Part shown: positions 1-7,388 of the stretch, in pieces
How the letters are laid out: the number at the start of each line of letters is the position of its first letter
How positions within the stretch are numbered: position 1 is the stretch's first letter
NCBI GenBank assembly: GCA_965279355.1
Contig: OZ257155.1
Span: forward strand, 2,294,001-2,358,000
Reading direction: 5' to 3'
DNA from: G965279355 sp965279355
GTDB taxonomy: Bacteria; Pseudomonadota; Alphaproteobacteria; CACIAM-22H2
DNA length: 64,000 nucleotides
The notes under the pieces: generated by a model
What the model saw: only the letters and a program-made list of their open reading frames with translations
Database searches by the model: none
Told to the model about the DNA's origin: nothing
Position numbers and translations under genes: made by a program

Positions 1-1
1 C

Positions 2-424
2 GCGATCTGCACCAACCAGGGCGTGGTCGGCCGGGGCATCATCGACCAGACGATGCTCGACCGCATTCATGAGAAGCTGAAGGACGAACTGGCGCGCGAG
101 GGCGCGCATGTTGACGCGCTGTTCGCCTGCACAGACCATCCCGAGCAGCCGTCGCGCCGCCGCAAGCCGGCGCCCGGCATGCTGGAAGAGGCGCTGCGGC
201 AGTTCGGCGCGAATGCCGCCGAGAGCCCGATGATCGGCGACAATCTCCGCGATCTCGAAGCCGCCGCCACCGCCGGCTGTCCGCGCCATCTCGTCCGCAC
301 CGGCCATGGCGCCGAGGTGCAGGCGAAAGGCATTCCGCCCTCGGTCCTGCCGGTGCGGGTCCACGAAACCCTGGCCGACGCGGTCGACGCGCTGCTGGGT
401 GCCGAAAAGACAGAGACCGAATGA
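2..424 (+). CDS. gmhB: HAD-IIIA phosphatase, probable heptose-1,7-bisphosphate 7-phosphatase (5' truncated)
   Basis: Only the C-terminal ~140 residues lie in the window; the frame is open to the left edge. The segment begins inside the HAD motif II region (TNQGVVGRG), then shows the motif III lysine (RRKPAPGM) and the motif IV acidic pair (GDNLRDLEAA). This is the order seen in GmhB and HisB-N phosphatases, which remove the C7 phosphate of heptose bisphosphate for LPS core synthesis. The zinc loop usual in GmhB is degenerate here: ACTDHPEQPSRRRKP has one Cys where several are expected. Histidinol-phosphatase is the main alternative. The stop codon overlaps the start of the next gene (ATGA), so the genes are probably co-transcribed. 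Confidence 0.75.
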   Translation, partial: AICTNQGVVGRGIIDQTMLDRIHEKLKDELAREGAHVDALFACTDHPEQPSRRRKPAPGMLEEALRQFGANAAESPMIGDNLRDLEAAATAGCPRHLVRTGHGAEVQAKGIPPSVLPVRVHETLADAVDALLGAEKTETE

Positions 425-1098
425 TGGAGGGCGGCTTTTCCGGCGGCGCACGGCGGCAGTTTCGCCGCACCTTCGCGCATGGCGCGATGGGGACCGCGCG
501 CGGGCTGCTGCTGCTATTCGCGCTGTTCTTCGTCGCGTGGCTGGCCGGGCTGGTGTGGTTCGCCGAGACGATCCCGGTGCCGTCGCAGACGCAGCTCTCC
601 GAAGAGAAGACCGACGCCGTCGTGGTGCTGACCGGCGGCCCGCTCCGCCTGCGCACCGGGATCGAAATTCTCGATTCCGGTCTGGCGCAGAAGCTGTTCG
701 TCTCCGGCGTCTATCGCGGCGTCGATGTCACGGAGCTGCTGCGCACCGTCCAGCAGACGCCCGAGGCCGCGGAATGCTGCATCGTGCTGGGCCACGCCGC
801 CGACAACACGGCCGGCAATGCGCTGGAGACGAAGATCTGGATGATCGCCGAGGAGTTCCGCAGCCTGCGCCTCGTCACCGCGAGCTATCATCTCAAGCGC
901 AGCCTGCTGGAGTTCCAGCGCAGCATGCCCGACATCGAAATTGTGCCGCACCCCGTCTTCACCGAAGGCTTCATGCGCGAAACGTGGTGGGCCTGGCCCG
1001 GCACGCTGGCGCTGGTCGCGACCGAATACAGCAAGTTCCTGATCGCCCTCATCCGGCCCTGGCTGCCGGCGCCCGACACCGAGGGCGAAATCTTCTAG
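421..1098 (+). CDS. YdcF/SanA-like DUF218 domain membrane protein
   Basis: 225 residues. One strong transmembrane segment near residues 27-47 (GLLLLFALFFVAWLAGLVW) is followed by a DUF218 domain. The domain opens with DAVVVLTGG and contains a conserved SYHLKRS stretch. Family members (ElyC, SanA, YdcF) are anchored in the inner membrane with the domain usually outside, and have been linked to envelope and peptidoglycan or undecaprenyl-carrier homeostasis. The exact reaction is unknown. The start overlaps the preceding stop by 4 bp and plsC follows 10 bp downstream, so gmhB, this gene and plsC look like one envelope-related operon. Confidence 0.85.
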   Translation: MMEGGFSGGARRQFRRTFAHGAMGTARGLLLLFALFFVAWLAGLVWFAETIPVPSQTQLSEEKTDAVVVLTGGPLRLRTGIEILDSGLAQKLFVSGVYRGVDVTELLRTVQQTPEAAECCIVLGHAADNTAGNALETKIWMIAEEFRSLRLVTASYHLKRSLLEFQRSMPDIEIVPHPVFTEGFMRETWWAWPGTLALVATEYSKFLIALIRPWLPAPDTEGEIF

Positions 1099-1108
1099 AG
1101 TCTTCCCT

Positions 1109-1831
1109 GTGCTGTTCCTCCGCTCTCTCCTCTTCAACATCCTGTTCTTCACCGTCACGGCGCTGACGCTCATCCTGGCGTTGCCGACGATGCTGGTTCA
1201 CTATCGCTACATGCTGAAGATGGGGCGCGGCTGGGCCCACATCATTTTCTTCCTGCTGCGCACGATCGTCGGCGCCAGATGGGAAGTGCGCGGCCCCGTC
1301 GAGAAACTGCAGGGCCCGTCGCTGGTCGTCGCGAAGCACCAGTCGGCCTGGGACACGATCGTCTTCTTCGCTCTGTGCCAGAGCGTCACCTATGTGATGA
1401 AGAAGGAACTGCTGTCGATCCCGGTCTATGGCTGGTGCTCGAAACACATGGGCCACATCGCCATCGATCGCACCGCCGGCATCTCCGCCATGCGGCAACT
1501 CATCCGCGACGTGAAGACAGCGCTGGCGGACAACCGCTCCATCATCCTGTTCCCGCAAGGCACCCGCGTGGCGCCCGGCGCCGAGGCGCCGTATCAGCCC
1601 GGCGTGGTGGCGCTCTATGACGGGCTGAAGATTCCGGTGGTGCCCGTCGCCCTCAACTCCGGCCTCGTCTGGGGCAAGCGCAGCTTCTTCAAATATCCCG
1701 GCACGATCGTGCTGGAGATCCTCCCTGATATCCCCGCCGGTCTCGACCGCGCGACCTTCCGCCGGGAACTGGAGACGCGGATCGAGGACGCGACCAGGCG
1801 GCTGGAGGCGGAGGCGCGGGCGGGTCGCTGA
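1109..1831 (+). CDS. plsC: 1-acyl-sn-glycerol-3-phosphate acyltransferase (PlsC family)
   Basis: 240 residues with a GTG start. A hydrophobic N-terminus (residues ~5-30) is followed by the acyltransferase signature KHQSAWD (HX4D-type catalytic block I) and FPQGTR (block III, binds the glycerol-3-phosphate moiety). The family acylates lysophosphatidate to phosphatidate at the inner membrane. It follows the DUF218 gene by 10 bp and ends the operon. Directly after it come the 9-bp tandem repeats and a fall in GC content. The exact acceptor could be another lyso-lipid. Confidence 0.87.
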   Translation: MLFLRSLLFNILFFTVTALTLILALPTMLVHYRYMLKMGRGWAHIIFFLLRTIVGARWEVRGPVEKLQGPSLVVAKHQSAWDTIVFFALCQSVTYVMKKELLSIPVYGWCSKHMGHIAIDRTAGISAMRQLIRDVKTALADNRSIILFPQGTRVAPGAEAPYQPGVVALYDGLKIPVVPVALNSGLVWGKRSFFKYPGTIVLEILPDIPAGLDRATFRRELETRIEDATRRLEAEARAGR

Positions 1832-1851
1832 CGACCGGTCCGGTCCGGCAG

Positions 1852-1905
1852 TTCGCTCAGTTCGCTCAGTTCGCTCACATTTCACGTGTTTTCAAAAAAT
1901 TCAGG
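1852..1905 (+). repeat. Dispersed element with tandem 9-bp TTCGCTCA(G/C) units, copy 1
   Basis: Three consecutive 9-bp units (TTCGCTCAG, TTCGCTCAG, TTCGCTCAC) are followed by an AT-rich tail containing CACGTGTTTTCAAAA. A related element in the same orientation lies at about 34430-34475, with two units and a CGTGTTTTTGAAAA tail. Both copies are intergenic and both mark a step from GC-rich to AT-rich sequence. This copy separates plsC from the fic island. Confidence 0.6.
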
Positions 1906-2086
1906 TAATTTTTCCTATTCTTGTGACCGGGCTGTGGATCGCGGGGATAGCTGGAAATCCCCTTCCCGCCCAACCGCTTAAAAACCCTTCTCCGCGTATA
2001 GCATTGAAAAACAAACAGGAAACGTTCTTCAGAATCGGGGGGTGGGCCGTATAGGAGGGATCGATTGCCGGACAAGACGGCGGCTC

Positions 2087-2716
2087 TTACGGTTTAATCG
2101 CCGACGGGCCTTGGTAAGACAATCCATCATCCTGCAACTGAGCTTGCACTAAGACAGCCAAATAATCTTCCATCTGCGTGAAATCGAGATGGCCGTCATC
2201 CCAAGCCCTATCTGCTGCCTCAAGAGCTGCTTCGTATCCTTTTCGATCCTCTCGAATCCGTTCCGGTACAATCTTTCGACCACTTAGCAGCGCGCCCGTT
2301 CTTACACACAATAGGAAATAGCAGACCGCCCTTGCAGTCCGCCCATTTCCCTCAACGAATGGGTGAATCCAGTTCAGCCGCCACAAGCCGTAAGCGGCAA
2401 TCTCCGTAGGCGACCAAATGTACCAATTCTCTTGAACCGTAGAAATAAAGCGGTCCATCCAATCATCTACCTCATTAAAATGAGGCGGCTTGTGATTGCC
2501 AACGTAAATTGGTTCTTTTCTAAAGCGCCCACCAAATTGGGAGATATTTGCTACCGCGACGTGATTCAACGCCCAGAGTAGCGACTTATCGAATGATACA
2601 GGGCCCTTCTGAAGCCCGATTTCAATACAATTGGTAAGCAACTCGTATTGACGCTTCAGGTTTTGTTCCTGAACACGATCATAAAGATCTCGATTTTCTT
2701 CTTCCAAGATAAACAC
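2087..2716 (-). CDS. Fic/DOC family AMP-transferase-like protein
   Basis: 209 residues with a GTG start. The Fic core motif HPFVEGNGRTAR is intact, including the catalytic His, the phosphate-binding GNGR and the distal Arg. Fic proteins usually transfer AMP, or another phosphate-containing group, from a nucleotide to a hydroxyl on a target protein. No helix-turn-helix or N-terminal inhibitory SxxxE(G/N) motif was seen in the enzyme itself, so inhibition would have to come from a partner. A small antitoxin-like gene ends 30 bp upstream on the same strand. Base composition is clearly lower in GC than the neighbours, which suggests horizontal acquisition. The target is unknown. Confidence 0.85.
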   Translation of the reverse strand: MFILEEENRDLYDRVQEQNLKRQYELLTNCIEIGLQKGPVSFDKSLLWALNHVAVANISQFGGRFRKEPIYVGNHKPPHFNEVDDWMDRFISTVQENWYIWSPTEIAAYGLWRLNWIHPFVEGNGRTARAVCYFLLCVRTGALLSGRKIVPERIREDRKGYEAALEAADRAWDDGHLDFTQMEDYLAVLVQAQLQDDGLSYQGPSAIKP

Positions 2717-2746
2717 GTCTTAAGACCCGCTTATCCCGGCAGCCCT

Positions 2747-2956
2747 TTAAGCTGCCGCGACTCTGACTCTGCCTACCGCTTTTTGAGCCGAATCTTTTGT
2801 AATCCGGGAGTTTTTAGGAGCGTTCCCGTAAACAAAGCTGGCTCGCTGAGCCAAGATTTCCTCGTCAGTAAGCACTACAGTTTTTGCACGTTCCAAAAGG
2901 GCCTGTAATTCCGGGCGCTCGGGGGCCCTCTTTAGAGCTGATTTACGTTCGGCCAT
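2747..2956 (-). CDS. Small antitoxin-like partner of the Fic protein (VbhA/FicA-like)
   Basis: 69 residues. I chose the internal ATG at 2956 because GGAGG lies at the right distance upstream; an earlier ATG at 3001 lacks this. The sequence is highly charged, with a predicted helical stretch DEEILAQRASFVYGN. That stretch lines up with the inhibitory helix of class I Fic antitoxins, (S/T)xxxE(G/N), but the expected Glu is Gly (SFVYGN). The gene immediately precedes fic on the same strand, as antitoxin genes usually do. The antitoxin role is inferred from position and this motif. The alternative is an unrelated small protein. Confidence 0.6.
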   Translation of the reverse strand: MAERKSALKRAPERPELQALLERAKTVVLTDEEILAQRASFVYGNAPKNSRITKDSAQKAVGRVRVAAA

Positions 2957-3028
2957 GATTGGTCCTCCAGAAACGAATCCGTGTGCAGAATCAATATACA
3001 TACGAGGCGAGTCTCAGTCGAGCCCTAA

Positions 3029-3046
3029 AGAACATTTAGTTGTTCT
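3029..3046. promoter_or_regulatory. Inverted repeat upstream of the Fic/antitoxin pair
   Basis: AGAACA and TGTTCT form a perfect 6-bp inverted repeat around a 6-bp spacer. An outer pair, CTCAGT (3013-3018) and ACTGAG (3048-3053), lies around it off-centre. The position, about 75 bp ahead of the antitoxin start and 140 bp ahead of nrdJ on the other strand, would suit an operator for either unit. No binding protein can be named. Confidence 0.3.
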
Positions 3047-3183
3047 AACTGAGGATCAACGCCACATTTAGGAACGATTCTTGTTCATACTGGCACACAA
3101 GCCTCGAAACAAATAGAGAACGTATATATTGACCGTTTATTCCCTCCCCCAATAAAGTGGGAGCTTAGTTTGAGGTTTGCTTT

Positions 3184-5595
3184 ATGCGTCCGATAGCAGC
3201 CATTTCTCAGCAAATCTGGGACATGAAGTATCGTTTCAAGGCAGCGGGCACGCCTGTCGACAAGACCATCGAGGATAGCTGGCAGCGCATAGCCACCGCC
3301 CTGTCCGCGTCCGAAAAAGACCCTGCCGCCTGGACCGAGCCGTTCGTCGGTGCGCTCGCCGATTTCAAATTCCTGCCTGCCGGGCGCATCGTCGCCGGGG
3401 CCGGCACCGGCCGTCATGTGACCTTGTTCAACTGCTTCGTCATGGGGGCGATCCCCGACCACATCGCTGGCATTTTCAATAGCCTGAAGGAAGCCGCCCT
3501 CACCATGCAGCAGGGCGGCGGCATCGGTTACGACTTCTCGACCCTCCGCCCCAAGGGTGCGCGGGTGAAGGGTGTGGGCGCCGACGCGTCGGGCCCGCTG
3601 TCGTTCATGGATGTATGGGATTCCATGTGCAAGACCATCATGAGCGCCGGCTATCGCCGCGGCGCGATGATGGCGACGATGATCTGCACCCACCCCGATA
3701 TCGAGGCCTTCGTCGAGGCCAAGCGCGAGCCCGGCCGCCTGCGCATGTTCAATCTCTCCGTCCTCGTCACCGATGCGTTCATGCAGGCGGTGAAGGAAGA
3801 CGCGCCGTGGCAGCTGACCTTCAACGGCACCAGCTACAAGACGATCCGCGCGCGCGAGCTGTGGGACAAGATCATGCACGCCACCTATTCCTACGCGGAA
3901 CCGGGCGTGATCTTCATCGACCGCATCAACAAGCGGAACAACCTGCATTACTGCGAGACGATCAGCGCCACCAATCCATGCGGCGAGCAGCCATTGCCTC
4001 CGTATGGCGCGTGCCTTCTCGGCTCCATCAATCTCGCGGCCCTTGTGAAGGATCCGTTCACGCCGCAGGCGCGGCTGGACGAGGAAGAATTCGACCGGCT
4101 GATCCCGCTCGCCATCCGCATGATGGACAACACGATCGACGTCTCGCGTTTCCCCTTGCCCGAGCAGGAAGCCGAAGCGAAGGCGAAGCGCCGCATCGGG
4201 CTTGGCGTTACCGGTCTCGCCGACGCGCTGATCCTGTGCGGCGTGCGCTATGGCAGCGAAAACGGCGTGCGCCTCACCGAAGCCTGGATGCGCCGCATGC
4301 AGCGGCAGGCCTATCTGGCCTCCGTCGACATCGCCAAAGAGAAAGGCGCCTTTCCGCTCTTCGACCGCGACGCCTTCATGGCGGGCGAGACGATCCAGGC
4401 CCTCGACAGGGATGTGAAGGACGCCATCGCGCAACACGGCATCCGCAACGCGCTGCTGACCTCGATCGCGCCGACCGGCACGATCTCGCTGCTGGCCGAC
4501 AATGTTTCTTCTGGCTTGGAACCAGTGTTCAGCTTCTCCTACACCCGCAACGTCCTGATGCCCGACGGCACCCGCAAGACCGAGGAAGTCAGCGACTACG
4601 CCTATCGCCTCTATCGCCGCATGTTCGGCGAAAACGCGCAGCTGCCCGATTACTTCGTGGATGCACAGAGCCTGTCGCCCGCCGATCACGTGGTGATGCA
4701 GGCCGCCTGCCAGAAATACGTCGACGCCTCGATCTCCAAGACCATCAACTGCGCCGAGGACATTCCCTTCGACACGTTCAAGGATGTCTACCTGCAGGCC
4801 TACGAGCTGGGCTGCAAGGGCTGCACGACCTATCGCCCCAACGACGTGACCGGCTCGGTGCTGGCGGTCAGGGAAGAGTCGAAGCAGAAGGCCAAGCCGG
4901 CGCAGCAGACCCTGCCGTTCGGCGCCGCCCCCTCGCGCCCGGCCGACCCTTACGAGGCTGGCGGCGTGGTTTACATGACCCAGCCGCTCGACCGCCCCGA
5001 AGCTCTGCCCGGCAAGACCTACAAGGTGAAATGGGCGGATAGCGAGCACGCGATCTACATCACCCTCAACGACGTGATCGTCGACGGCCGCCGCCGCCCC
5101 TTCGAGGTCTTCATCAACTCGAAGAACATGGAGCACTACGCCTGGACCGTGGCGCTGACGCGCATGATCTCCGCCGTGTTCCGCCGCGGCGGCGACGTGT
5201 CGTTCGTGGTCGAGGAACTGAAGGCCGTGTTCGATCCGCGCGGCGGCCAGTGGATGGGCGGCCGCTACGTGCCCTCCCTCCTCGCCGCCATCGGCGAAGT
5301 GATCGAACGCCACATGATCGACATCGGCTTCATCGCCGCGGCCGGCCGCACCCAGGCCGATCCCTATGCGGCGGGGCCGCTGGTGGCGGCGGCGGGTGGT
5401 GACGTGGTGGCGTCAGCCGGCGGCAGCGTCGCGCAGATCAGCACCGTCGGGGCGTCGGCGGGCTCAACGCCCGCGCTGACCCTGAACCGCACCACTAACT
5501 TCATGCGCCAATGCCCGAAATGCGGCAGCCCTTCGCTGCTGCGACAGGAAGGCTGCGATAGTTGCACGAGCTGCGATTACAGCAAGTGCGCGTAA
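3184..5595 (+). CDS. nrdJ: Adenosylcobalamin-dependent (class II) ribonucleoside-diphosphate reductase
   Basis: 803 residues; GAGG lies 8 nt before the ATG. Class II reductases make deoxyribonucleotides by generating a thiyl radical with coenzyme B12. The active-site loop NPCGEQPLPPYGACLLGS gives N264, thiyl Cys266 and Glu268, with redox Cys277 eleven residues on; its partner is C84 in LFNCFVMG. This spacing matches the Lactobacillus leichmannii enzyme (408/419 and 119). The C-terminus carries a four-plus Cys zinc ribbon (CPKCG...CDSCTSCDYSKC) after a low-complexity Ala/Gly linker, which is typical of proteobacterial NrdJ. The protein is shorter than the ~1200-residue rhizobial form. It is monocistronic and followed by a palindromic repeat. 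I saw no cobalamin riboswitch in its leader. Confidence 0.93.
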   Translation: MRPIAAISQQIWDMKYRFKAAGTPVDKTIEDSWQRIATALSASEKDPAAWTEPFVGALADFKFLPAGRIVAGAGTGRHVTLFNCFVMGAIPDHIAGIFNSLKEAALTMQQGGGIGYDFSTLRPKGARVKGVGADASGPLSFMDVWDSMCKTIMSAGYRRGAMMATMICTHPDIEAFVEAKREPGRLRMFNLSVLVTDAFMQAVKEDAPWQLTFNGTSYKTIRARELWDKIMHATYSYAEPGVIFIDRINKRNNLHYCETISATNPCGEQPLPPYGACLLGSINLAALVKDPFTPQARLDEEEFDRLIPLAIRMMDNTIDVSRFPLPEQEAEAKAKRRIGLGVTGLADALILCGVRYGSENGVRLTEAWMRRMQRQAYLASVDIAKEKGAFPLFDRDAFMAGETIQALDRDVKDAIAQHGIRNALLTSIAPTGTISLLADNVSSGLEPVFSFSYTRNVLMPDGTRKTEEVSDYAYRLYRRMFGENAQLPDYFVDAQSLSPADHVVMQAACQKYVDASISKTINCAEDIPFDTFKDVYLQAYELGCKGCTTYRPNDVTGSVLAVREESKQKAKPAQQTLPFGAAPSRPADPYEAGGVVYMTQPLDRPEALPGKTYKVKWADSEHAIYITLNDVIVDGRRRPFEVFINSKNMEHYAWTVALTRMISAVFRRGGDVSFVVEELKAVFDPRGGQWMGGRYVPSLLAAIGEVIERHMIDIGFIAAAGRTQADPYAAGPLVAAAGGDVVASAGGSVAQISTVGASAGSTPALTLNRTTNFMRQCPKCGSPSLLRQEGCDSCTSCDYSKCA

Positions 5596-5621
5596 GTTAG
5601 CGCGCCAACCTCAACACCCCT

Positions 5622-5742
5622 CTGTCATCCCAGCGAAAGCTGGGACCCATGTATCGCAACGGATCAGCCACGCGCCGGGACGTCCCTTGGTCTCTTCGGC
5701 ACGGGCGGGATTTCTGGGTCCCAGCTTTCGCTGGGATGACAG
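5622..5742. repeat. 121-bp palindromic repeat element, copy 1
   Basis: Perfect 28-bp terminal inverted repeats (CTGTCATCCCAGCGAAAGCT... and its complement, 5622-5649 and 5715-5742) flank a 65-bp core. A second copy of identical length and orientation lies at 6507-6627. The right arm encodes the FWVPAFAGMT string in a spurious frame, a hallmark of a very common alphaproteobacterial interspersed repeat. It lies just after the nrdJ stop and could act as a transcription end or mRNA-stabilising hairpin. It encodes no transposase and resembles a non-autonomous element. Confidence 0.9.
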
Positions 5743-5781
5743 ATAGAGAGAAGCGGCGGCCTAGTGCGCACTCTCTCCCCA

Positions 5782-5868
5782 GTCACCCCGGACAAGCCGC
5801 ATTAGCGGCGCTGATCCGGGGTCCATCTGAGAAGCGGCGCAATAGACCCCGGCACTCACTGCGGGCGA
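5782..5868. repeat. Second-type palindromic repeat, copy A
   Basis: GTCACCCCGGAC and GATCCGGGGTCCA form an imperfect inverted repeat, followed by a second GACCCCGGCACTCACTGC segment. That second segment is nearly repeated at 6442-6460. This fills the rest of the roughly 320-bp space between nrdJ and the VOC gene; I see no gene in that space. The short translated frames across it are artefacts of the repeats. Confidence 0.6.
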
Positions 5869-5918
5869 AAACCTGTAAGCGACGGCCTCGCAGACACAGG
5901 TCCCTTTCAGCTGTCTGG

Positions 5919-6326
5919 TCATAGCTCTTGTGCGACCTCCCACACGTTCCCTGCCGGATCTTCAAACGACGCTGTTCTGCGACCCCATGGGCGGTTGACT
6001 GGTCCATTCAGAAAGACCACGTCCTTTGCGCGTAGTTGTTCGCATGTGGCGTCCACGTCGTTCACCCTGATGGTCAGCAACGAGCTGGGGCCGGCGGCAG
6101 CCCCTGCAATCTGCCTGGGCTCCACGAGTTCGGGGGCCTGTGTCCGGTCCAGAAGGTTGATCATCACGCCACCAAATTTCATGACGCAGGACACATCATC
6201 CTCGTACACAACCGGCGGCGCAAAGACAGTCCGATAGAAATCCACAGTCTTGCGAAGGTCGGGCACGAACAAAGTGATGACTTCGATTTCGTTCAAGGTG
6301 ACGTTCAAGGTCCGGTTCCTCTCCAT
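5919..6326 (-). CDS. VOC superfamily (glyoxalase/bleomycin-resistance/dioxygenase-like) protein
   Basis: 135 residues. The open frame extends upstream to 6503, but that extension is translated repeat sequence; the ATG at 6326 gives the usual VOC N-terminus (IEVITLFVPDLRKTVDFYRTVF). Two beta-alpha-beta-beta-beta units follow, ending in ASFEDPAGNVWEVAQ, where the Glu near the C-terminus is the usual metal ligand. VOC proteins include glyoxalases, fosfomycin or bleomycin resistance proteins and extradiol dioxygenases; the substrate cannot be told from sequence. The gene is bracketed by two direct copies of a 121-bp repeat, which could mediate its loss or gain. Confidence 0.8.
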   Translation of the reverse strand: MERNRTLNVTLNEIEVITLFVPDLRKTVDFYRTVFAPPVVYEDDVSCVMKFGGVMINLLDRTQAPELVEPRQIAGAAAGPSSLLTIRVNDVDATCEQLRAKDVVFLNGPVNRPWGRRTASFEDPAGNVWEVAQEL

Positions 6327-6443
6327 GTCAAAACTTGAGGCAGAATGCGCGTGCTGAGCGGAGTTGGCGTGTAGTTTTCCGACGCGCCGAAATCCGATGC
6401 AAGGCGGAGAGGCAAGGCGTCCATCCGGCTGGCGGCGCGATGG

Positions 6444-6473
6444 ACCCCGGCTCTCACTGCGTTCGGCCGGGGT
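6444..6473. repeat. Second-type palindromic repeat, copy B
   Basis: ACCCCGGC and GCCGGGGT form a perfect 8-bp stem around a 14-nt loop. The loop and left arm match copy A (GACCCCGGCNCTCACTGCG). Together with the 121-bp repeat this occupies the roughly 335 bp between the VOC and livF genes, where I see no gene. Confidence 0.6.
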
Positions 6474-6506
6474 GACGGTGTTGAGAAGTGTGCCCCATCC
6501 CAAACG

Positions 6507-6627
6507 CTGTCATCCCAGCGAAAGCTGGGACCCATGTATCGGGACGGGTCAGCGGCGCGCCGGGACGTCTCTTGGTCTCTTCGGTACGGGCGGGATTTCT
6601 GGGTCCCAGCTTTCGCTGGGATGACAG
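6507..6627. repeat. 121-bp palindromic repeat element, copy 2
   Basis: Same length, orientation and 28-bp perfect terminal inverted repeats (6507-6534 and 6600-6627) as the copy at 5622-5742. The cores differ at only about 8 positions. It lies 36 bp beyond the livF stop, so its hairpin may also serve as the 3' end of the liv operon transcript. Confidence 0.9.
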
Positions 6628-6662
6628 ATGGAGCGGTGGGTGGCGACGGTGGAGAGCGCGGC

Positions 6663-7388
6663 TTAGTGCGCGCTCTCGCCGAGATACGCTTCCCGGATAT
6701 GCGGCTGCGCCAGCAGGTCCGCCGGCTTGCCTTCCGACACGATCCGGCCGCCTTCCAGCACGTAGGCGCGTTGCGCCACTTCCAGCGCCTTGTTCACGTT
6801 CTGCTCGATCAGCAGGATCGACACGCCTGAGGCGTGGATCTGGCGGATCACGTCGAAGACCTGGGTGACGATGGCGGGCGCCAACCCCAAGGAGGGTTCG
6901 TCGATCAGCAGCACGCGAGGCTGCGCCATCAGGGCGCGGCCGATGGCGACCATCTGCTGCTGGCCGCCGGACAGCGTGCCGGCCGCCTGCCAGCGGCGTT
7001 CTTTCAGGATCGGGAACATCGTGTAGACGCGCTCGAGGCCCTCATCGCGGAACTGCCGCACCTCTTTCCGGTAGCAGCCGATCTCGAGGTTTTCCTCGAC
7101 CGTCATGCCGCCGAACAGGCGGCGGCCCTCGGGGATGATAGCGATGCCGCGGCCGCAGAGGTCCTGCGGCGAGGTGCGGGTGACGTCCTGGCCGTCGAGG
7201 GTCAGCGTGCCCTGGCGGATCGGCAGCAGACGCGCGACCGAATTGACCAGCGTCGTCTTGCCCGCACCGTTGGGGCCGACGACCGACACGAGTTCGCCCT
7301 TGCCGAGATGGAACGAGATGTCCCACAGCGCCGGCGCGTCGCCGTAACTGACGTGCAATCCCTGCCCGCTGAGAAACGCGTCAGACAT
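6663..7388 (-). CDS. livF: Branched-chain amino acid-type ABC transporter, ATP-binding protein LivF
   Basis: 241 residues. Walker A GPNGAGKTT, signature LSGGQQQM, Walker B LLIDEPSLGLAP and the H-loop region (SILLIEQNV) are all intact. LivF pairs with LivG under the LivH/LivM permeases at the inner membrane. It overlaps the fused livM-livG gene by 8 bp and is the last gene of the operon. The substrate of this class can be branched-chain or other amino acids, amides, urea or aromatic acids. Confidence 0.9.
   Translation of the reverse strand: MSDAFLSGQGLHVSYGDAPALWDISFHLGKGELVSVVGPNGAGKTTLVNSVARLLPIRQGTLTLDGQDVTRTSPQDLCGRGIAIIPEGRRLFGGMTVEENLEIGCYRKEVRQFRDEGLERVYTMFPILKERRWQAAGTLSGGQQQMVAIGRALMAQPRVLLIDEPSLGLAPAIVTQVFDVIRQIHASGVSILLIEQNVNKALEVAQRAYVLEGGRIVSEGKPADLLAQPHIREAYLGESAH

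Noticed and set aside
1852..1880. CRISPR-like repetition
   Set aside because: The 9-bp units are directly tandem, with no spacers and no cas genes.
1875..2075. 66-codon frame on the minus strand between plsC and fic
   Set aside because: No ribosome site, no domain, and it runs into the tandem 9-bp repeats.
2957..3183. Cobalamin riboswitch before nrdJ
   Set aside because: The leader is short and AT-rich and lacks a B12-box-like sequence and the large multi-stem fold.
3085..5313. 742-codon open frame antisense to nrdJ
   Set aside because: A by-product of high GC content in the nrdJ codons; the product is His/Arg/Ala-rich with no domain, while the plus strand has a complete enzyme.
6488..6868. 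Frames containing FWVPAFAGMT around 5650-5750 and 6490-6870
   Set aside because: These are translations of the palindromic repeats and not genes.
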